Assembly (NCBI GenBank): GCA_016929195.1
Contig: JAFGJG010000065.1
Location: 1 to 32,680, forward strand
Source of the DNA: Thermoleophilaceae bacterium
Lineage (GTDB): Bacteria; Actinomycetota; Thermoleophilia; Solirubrobacterales; Thermoleophilaceae
Direction of reading: 5' to 3'
DNA length: 32,680 bases
The notes under the pieces: generated by a model
Told to the model about the DNA's origin: nothing
The model's database searches: none
The model's input: the letters and a program-made list of their open reading frames with translations, nothing else
In this document: positions 28,938-32,680 of the stretch, in pieces
Layout: every line of letters begins with the position of its first letter
Numbering within the stretch: position 1 is the stretch's first letter
Program-made: the position numbers and the translations under genes

Positions 28938-29005
28938 TGAGGTGCTCCTTGCGTCGACAACCTTGTCGTCCCCGTAACCGGCGGGCCCGGTGGAAGTCGC
29001 GCTCT

Positions 29006-29584
29006 TCAGCCGAGCTGCATGCGATGAACCGAGACGACGCCGCGGCGGCGCGTCTGAACCCGCCAGCGCATGCGCGCCCGCTCCAGGAACGGCTCCGCGG
29101 GCGGCCTGCCGGGCTCCGCCAGCCACGCCTCCGGCGCGAGCCGCGGCAACAGCGCGAGCAGCTGCGCCACCGCGGCGCGCTCGTAGAGCACGTCGGCGGC
29201 CAGGACGAGGTCGAAGGGACCGCGCGCCGCGAGGGCGTCGGGCTCGGACCAGTCCACGACCGCCGTCTCGACCTCCACGCCATTCAACCGCGCGTTGCGG
29301 CCGACGAGCTCGAGCGCCTCGTCGTCCATGTCGGTCGCGAGCACGCGGGCGCCGCCCAGCGCCGCGGCGATGCCGGGCGCCGCGAGCCCGCAGCCGAGCT
29401 CGACGACGCGCAGCCCGGCGAGCCGGGCATCAGAGACCTCCCGCGCCAGCGCGACTCCGCTGCGCCAGAGCACCGACCAGTATGGAGCCACCGGGGCCCA
29501 CTCCACGGGCCCGTCGTCGGGCAGTTCCGCGGACTCCTCCGGCTGGAGCAGCTGGAGCGTGCCCACTGACCGCCTGACGAGCAC
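29006..29584 (-). CDS. Class I SAM-dependent methyltransferase (Methyltransf_16-like)
   Basis: The 192-aa protein has motif I VVELGCGLAAPGIAAALGG (about 60-78), motif II ATDMDDEALELVGRNARLNG, and FDLVLAADVLYERAAV (about 124-139). An N-terminal WAPVAPYWSVLWRSG segment is typical of the lysine/nicotinamide N-methyltransferase-like group (PF10294). The acceptor is unknown. The GTG start directly follows the TGA stop of the flippase-like gene (TGAGTG), so translation is coupled and the two are in one operon. Confidence 0.87.
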   Translation of the reverse strand: MLVRRSVGTLQLLQPEESAELPDDGPVEWAPVAPYWSVLWRSGVALAREVSDARLAGLRVVELGCGLAAPGIAAALGGARVLATDMDDEALELVGRNARLNGVEVETAVVDWSEPDALAARGPFDLVLAADVLYERAAVAQLLALLPRLAPEAWLAEPGRPPAEPFLERARMRWRVQTRRRGVVSVHRMQLG

Positions 29585-30670
29585 TCAGGTGGCCGCCGGC
29601 ACGACACAGAGCTCCGGCCGCTCCGGGTCGTTCAGCCCGCGGCGCAGCGAGATGAACGCCACCGCTCCGAGGAGGAGCGGCAGCCAGAAGAGGATCACGC
29701 GGTAGGCGAGCACCGCCGCGGCCACGGGCGCCGCGGGGATCCCGTACACGATGAGCGTGCCGATCAGCCCGCCGTCGATTCCGCCGAGTCCGCCCGGCAG
29801 GGGGAGCAGCCCGCCCAGCTGCCCGATCAGATAGCCCATCAGGATCACGCTGATGTCCGGCGAGTAGCCGAAGGCGTGGAACGTGGCCCAGAGCACCGCG
29901 TTGTCCCAGGCCCAGTAGCCGAGCGCGCCCGTGATCACGAGGACGTTCCGCGAGCGCACGATCTGGACCGCCTCGCCCGTGCCGCCCACCAGCGCCTTCC
30001 GCGCCGCTCGCACCAGGCGCCGGGCGCGGCCCTCGTGGTCGGCGGCAGGCGCCCCGACCCCGAGCCTGGGCACCAGCAGCACCACTGCCATCGCGAGCAG
30101 CGCGAAGGCGGCCGGCACCGCTGTCAGCCACGGCGAGAGGTCGGGCCCCGCGAGCCCGAGGGCCAGCACCGTCCCGATCACGAAGACCGCCACGAAGTTC
30201 ACGGAGCTCTTGATGAGGAAGAACGCGACGGAGCGGCTCGCTATGCGCTCGGCGGGCATCCCGCCCTCGCTCAGGATCCACGCGCCCAGGGCGAGGCCGC
30301 CGGCGCCGCTCGCGGGCACGATGGACCCGGCGGCCAGCTCCGCCATCCCGATCTCCCAGCTCGTGCGCCACGGCATGTTGCGGCAGAAGATCGGCCGGAA
30401 CATCAGCACGTAGGAGATGCAGGACAGGGCCTCGAGCGCCACCGCGAGCGCGAGCCACTCCGGCTTGGCCCCGCTCAGCTGGTCGCGAACCTCACCGAGG
30501 CCCGGCGCGAGCAGCAGCACGAGCCCGACCACCGCGAGCACGGCGATGATCTGCAGCGTCCGCTTCGCGAGCCGCCGCGGGTCGAACTCGGCCGGCATCG
30601 AGACGCCGGCGGTGCGGTCGACCGGTTCCACATGGAAGACCCGTCCGTCGGCTGCCCTGACTTCCTCCAC
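29585..30670 (-). CDS. Flippase-like / LPG synthase transmembrane-domain protein
   Basis: The 361-aa protein has about eight membrane segments and belongs to the UPF0104/LPG_synthase_TM group (PF03706). It has GSIVPASGAGGLALGAW near residue 118 and LLPLPGGLGGIDGGLIG near residue 302. These two Gly/Pro-rich elements are the family hallmark. These proteins are associated with lipid flipping or lipid modification. It lacks the C-terminal synthase domain of MprF. The GTG at 30670 gives an N-terminal cytoplasmic extension of about 35 residues; an internal ATG at about codon 25 is possible. Confidence 0.82.
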   Translation of the reverse strand: MEEVRAADGRVFHVEPVDRTAGVSMPAEFDPRRLAKRTLQIIAVLAVVGLVLLLAPGLGEVRDQLSGAKPEWLALAVALEALSCISYVLMFRPIFCRNMPWRTSWEIGMAELAAGSIVPASGAGGLALGAWILSEGGMPAERIASRSVAFFLIKSSVNFVAVFVIGTVLALGLAGPDLSPWLTAVPAAFALLAMAVVLLVPRLGVGAPAADHEGRARRLVRAARKALVGGTGEAVQIVRSRNVLVITGALGYWAWDNAVLWATFHAFGYSPDISVILMGYLIGQLGGLLPLPGGLGGIDGGLIGTLIVYGIPAAPVAAAVLAYRVILFWLPLLLGAVAFISLRRGLNDPERPELCVVPAAT

Positions 30671-30735
30671 GCCCGCGAGTCTCGCATCCGCGGCGCGCGG
30701 AGCCCGGCGGCAGGCGCGCCCGGGGCGAACGCGAG

Positions 30736-30741
30736 TACGGT
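30736..30741 (+). promoter_or_regulatory. -10 hexamer TACGGT upstream of the 64-aa gene
   Basis: TACGGT lies 11 nt before the ATG at 30753, with TAGGTC overlapping at 30741. There is no Shine-Dalgarno, so this is a weaker example of the leaderless pattern. Confidence 0.35.
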
Positions 30742-30752
30742 AGGTCCACCGC

Positions 30753-30947
30753 ATGGCCACATCGCAGCTCCTATTGAGTACCGGCGACCTTCTCGAGGTC
30801 GAGGGATCCATGGACGAGGTCATGAAGACGCTCGAGAACGCGGCTCGCAGCAGTGCGGGCACGCTGGCGCGGCTCCGCGAGGCCGGCGGGCCCGAGGAGC
30901 TGGGCGTCAACCCGCTCCACGTGGTGACCGTCAGGCCGGGCGATTAG
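30753..30947 (+). CDS. Small conserved-looking protein (64 aa), unknown
   Basis: The short acidic protein contains QLLLSTGDLLEVEGSMDEV, MKTLENAARSSAGTLARL, and the ending NPLHVVTVRPGD. The stop-proximal segment looks structured (a strand) and the middle helical. No signal peptide. It resembles small proteins common in actinobacteria, but I cannot name the family. It ends at a TAG that overlaps the possible start of the next reading frame. Confidence 0.65.
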   Translation: MATSQLLLSTGDLLEVEGSMDEVMKTLENAARSSAGTLARLREAGGPEELGVNPLHVVTVRPGD

Positions 30948-31101
30948 CGCGGGCCGCGTCCGCAGAGCGCTCGCCCGCCTGAGCGGCTCGCCGCGAGCGG
31001 CCGGCGAGCGCGCGGCCGGTGCCGGACTGGCCATCGACCGGTACGACGCGATCAGCGAACGCAAGCTGATCGCGCAGCTCAACCGGCTCTCGCCCGACGA
31101 G

Positions 31102-31461
31102 TTGCTGGCGATCGAGGAGCACGAGCTGGCCCACCAGGCCCGACCTGCCGTGCTCGAGAAGCTCCGCTACGCGCGGCAGGGCGGCGCCGATGCGGAGGTC
31201 GTCGATGCGCTGCGCGAATACGAGCGCAAGGGGCGTGCCCGAGAAACGGCGAACGAGCTGGATGCGCTCACGCAGGAGGCGCGCTACCACCGCGAGCGAC
31301 TCGAGCTCTACAGGGCGAAGCTGTACGGGGGGCGCGCGGTCAGCGAGACGAAGCTGAGGGAGCTGGAGCGCTCCGCCGAGGGCGCCGAGGCGCGGCTCAG
31401 GCGGGCGCGCGACGCCGGCGGCGACGCCGGGAGCGGGAGCCAGAGCGGGACGGCGGGTTAG
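31102..31461 (+). CDS. Coiled-coil protein, start uncertain
   Basis: From TTG 31102 the frame gives 119 aa, largely helical and charged (LAIEEHELAHQARPAVLEKL, LRYARQGGADAEVVDALREY, RYHRERLELYRAKLYGGRAV). The same frame is open upstream to about 30928 with coding-like GC3, and reads LAIDRYDAISERKLIAQLNR, LSPDELLA across the TTG. So the real protein probably starts near 30943, but no ATG, GTG or TTG is present there; an ATT at 30943 overlaps the preceding TAG stop. Alternatives are a lost start or a sequencing error. The 3' end overlaps the convergent helicase by 65 bp. Function unknown. Confidence 0.6.
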   Translation: MLAIEEHELAHQARPAVLEKLRYARQGGADAEVVDALREYERKGRARETANELDALTQEARYHRERLELYRAKLYGGRAVSETKLRELERSAEGAEARLRRARDAGGDAGSGSQSGTAG

Positions 31462-32581
31462 GCGCACGCCGGCTCGGCGACTCGAAGTCGCCGTCCAGCG
31501 AGAGCCCGCGGGCGATGCCGCGCACCGTCTGCGCCTGATCGTCCGCGTAGAACGTGATGCCGGTGCCGGTCCGCCCGGCGCGGCCCGTGCGGCCGATCCG
31601 GTGGACGTAGCCGTCGCTGTCCTCCGGCGCGTCGAAGTTGATGACGTGGGTCACGTCGTCGATGTCGAGCCCGCGGGCGGCCACGTCCGTGGCCACGAGC
31701 GTGTCGACCTTTCCGGTCTCGAAGCTGAGGAGCGCCTTCTCGCGCTGGGCCTGCGACTTGTTGCCGTGCATGGCCACCGCCCGGATGTCGTGGGAGCCGA
31801 GGCGCTTGACGAGCCTGTCGGCGCCGCGCTTCGTCCGCACGAACACGAGGGTGAGGCCGCGCTCGAGTTCGCTCAGCTCGCGCACCAGCACGTCGAGCTT
31901 TCCGGCCTGAGTGACGCTCACGAAGCGGTGACGGACGTCGCCGCGCTGCTCTGCCGGCGCCCTGTGCTCGTGGCTGCGCGCCTCGTGCGTGTAGGAGCGG
32001 GCCAGCTTCCCGACGATGCCGTCGAGGGTGGCGGAGAAGAAGAGGGTCTGGCGCTTGCGCGGCGTCTGGCGCACGATCCGGTCGACGGCGGGCCGGAAGC
32101 CCATGTCGAGCATCCGGTCGGCCTCGTCCAGCACCAGGATCTTGATCTGCGCCAGCGAGAACGCCCCGCGCTCGATCAGGTCCTCGAGTCGGCCGGGCGT
32201 GGCCACCAGCACGTGCGCGCGACGGGCGAGCTTGCTCTGGCGGTCGATGCCCGCGCCGCCGTAGACGGCGGCCACCGACAGCGCTCGGGCGTGCGCGAGC
32301 GGACGCATGTCCTCGACGATCTGGGTCGCCAGCTCGCGGGTCGGAGCGAGCACCAGCGCGCTCGGGCGCGGGTCGGTCGCCTCGATCCGCTCGACGATCG
32401 GCACTGCGAACGCCAGCGTCTTCCCGGACCCGGTCGGGGACTTGACGAGCACGTCGCGCCCATGCAGGACGTCGGGGATGACGAGCTTCTGGACGGGGAA
32501 CGGCGTTTCGATGCCGCGCCCGCTCAGGGCCTCGGCCACGACGCGCGAGGCGCCGAGCCGCATGAAGGCTGGATCAGACAT
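31397..32581 (-). CDS. DEAD-box RNA helicase
   Basis: The 394-aa protein has the Q motif (PFPVQ, Gln31), Walker A SPTGSGKT (48-55), PTREL (80-84), TPGR (128-131), DEAD (152-155) and SAT (183-185). The second RecA domain has VFVRTKRGADRLV, TDVAARGLDIDDVTHVINF and HRIGRTGRAG. The C-terminus is an Arg-rich tail (SGSRSRRRRRRR) that likely binds RNA. It unwinds RNA with ATP and acts in ribosome assembly or RNA turnover; RhlE-type is the nearest guess. The ATG has AAGGAG 7 nt upstream; a GTG 24 nt earlier is not favoured. Confidence 0.93.
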   Translation of the reverse strand: MSDPAFMRLGASRVVAEALSGRGIETPFPVQKLVIPDVLHGRDVLVKSPTGSGKTLAFAVPIVERIEATDPRPSALVLAPTRELATQIVEDMRPLAHARALSVAAVYGGAGIDRQSKLARRAHVLVATPGRLEDLIERGAFSLAQIKILVLDEADRMLDMGFRPAVDRIVRQTPRKRQTLFFSATLDGIVGKLARSYTHEARSHEHRAPAEQRGDVRHRFVSVTQAGKLDVLVRELSELERGLTLVFVRTKRGADRLVKRLGSHDIRAVAMHGNKSQAQREKALLSFETGKVDTLVATDVAARGLDIDDVTHVINFDAPEDSDGYVHRIGRTGRAGRTGTGITFYADDQAQTVRGIARGLSLDGDFESPSRRAPNPPSRSGSRSRRRRRRRAPA

Positions 32582-32680
32582 GTGTGAACTCCTTGCCGGC
32601 GGCATTCGAGCCGCCTCTGACGATTCGGGAGATTCGACAAACCCGGATCGCCGGAGCGCACGAGAGAAGAACCTCGCGGG
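32582..32680 (-). other. Upstream region of the helicase gene to the window edge
   Basis: This is the 5' region of the helicase. AAGGAG lies at 32589-32594 (minus-strand reading). No other gene, promoter or repeat is clear before the window end. Confidence 0.4.

Overview
The window is about 70% GC by eye, with short intergenic gaps, frequent GTG starts, many TGA stops, tRNA genes lacking an encoded CCA, and secreted or lipoprotein families typical of soil actinobacteria. The acetate pathway (acs, actP, DUF485), an Rpf-like transglycosylase, a LAL-type LuxR regulator, small secreted proteins and AOC-barrel proteins together suggest an actinobacterium, most likely Thermoleophilia (Solirubrobacterales-like). 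The lineage is an inference from gene content, not a computed placement. I see no integrase, transposase, CRISPR array, rRNA or replication origin. It looks like a chromosomal region of mostly core and lineage-specific genes.

Layout. 1-66 is the tail of an unidentified gene. 344-805 is a secreted Rpf/transglycosylase-like protein, followed by two near-identical 48-bp hairpin repeats. 1015-2864 holds a divergent pair, an MBL-fold hydrolase and a class V aminotransferase. 2869-4852 (minus) is a phosphate uptake operon: DUF47/PhoU-like protein, PiT permease and a small membrane protein. 4888-5740 (minus) holds a 53-aa protein and a metallophosphoesterase. 5831-8510 has a SnoaL-like protein, a zinc-ribbon protein, two coupled paralogous lipoproteins and a decayed third copy. 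8782-9246 is an AOC-barrel secreted protein abutting tRNA-Val. 9338-14416 (minus) is the acetate block DUF485-actP-acs followed by an NAD-dependent epimerase. 14530-16220 is an SGNH lipoprotein hydrolase and a small membrane-anchored protein. 16246-16912 has tRNA-Cys, a decayed AOC-barrel gene, and tRNA-Gly with a terminator. 17136-21299 (minus) is a tightly packed four-gene operon: alpha/beta hydrolase, NDH-2, 3-hydroxyacyl-CoA dehydrogenase and an unrecognised 333-aa protein. It is divergent from a 919-aa LuxR regulator. 24319-28937 holds small SnoaL, secreted esterase, secreted hypothetical, ferritin-like, DUF7218-like, cupin and secreted repeat-type genes. 29006-30670 (minus) is a methyltransferase and a flippase-like membrane protein. 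30753-31461 holds two small proteins, and 31397-32581 (minus) a DEAD-box helicase.

How the genes work together. actP/DUF485 import acetate and Acs activates it to acetyl-CoA. The DUF47/PiT set is a low-affinity phosphate uptake unit. The 17-21 kb operon combines a hydrolase, a fatty-acid or hydroxyacyl-CoA oxidation enzyme and a respiratory NADH dehydrogenase that could reoxidise the NADH formed; the adjacent LAL regulator is a plausible controller. This operon, with its unrecognised last gene, is the most interesting functional unit.

A recurring feature is a TAnnnT-type -10 hexamer only 6-10 nt before the start codon of several genes, which suggests widespread leaderless transcription. Genes without it usually show a clear GGAGG Shine-Dalgarno. 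The two pseudogenes lie beside or near intact paralogues, so secreted-protein families appear to duplicate and decay here.
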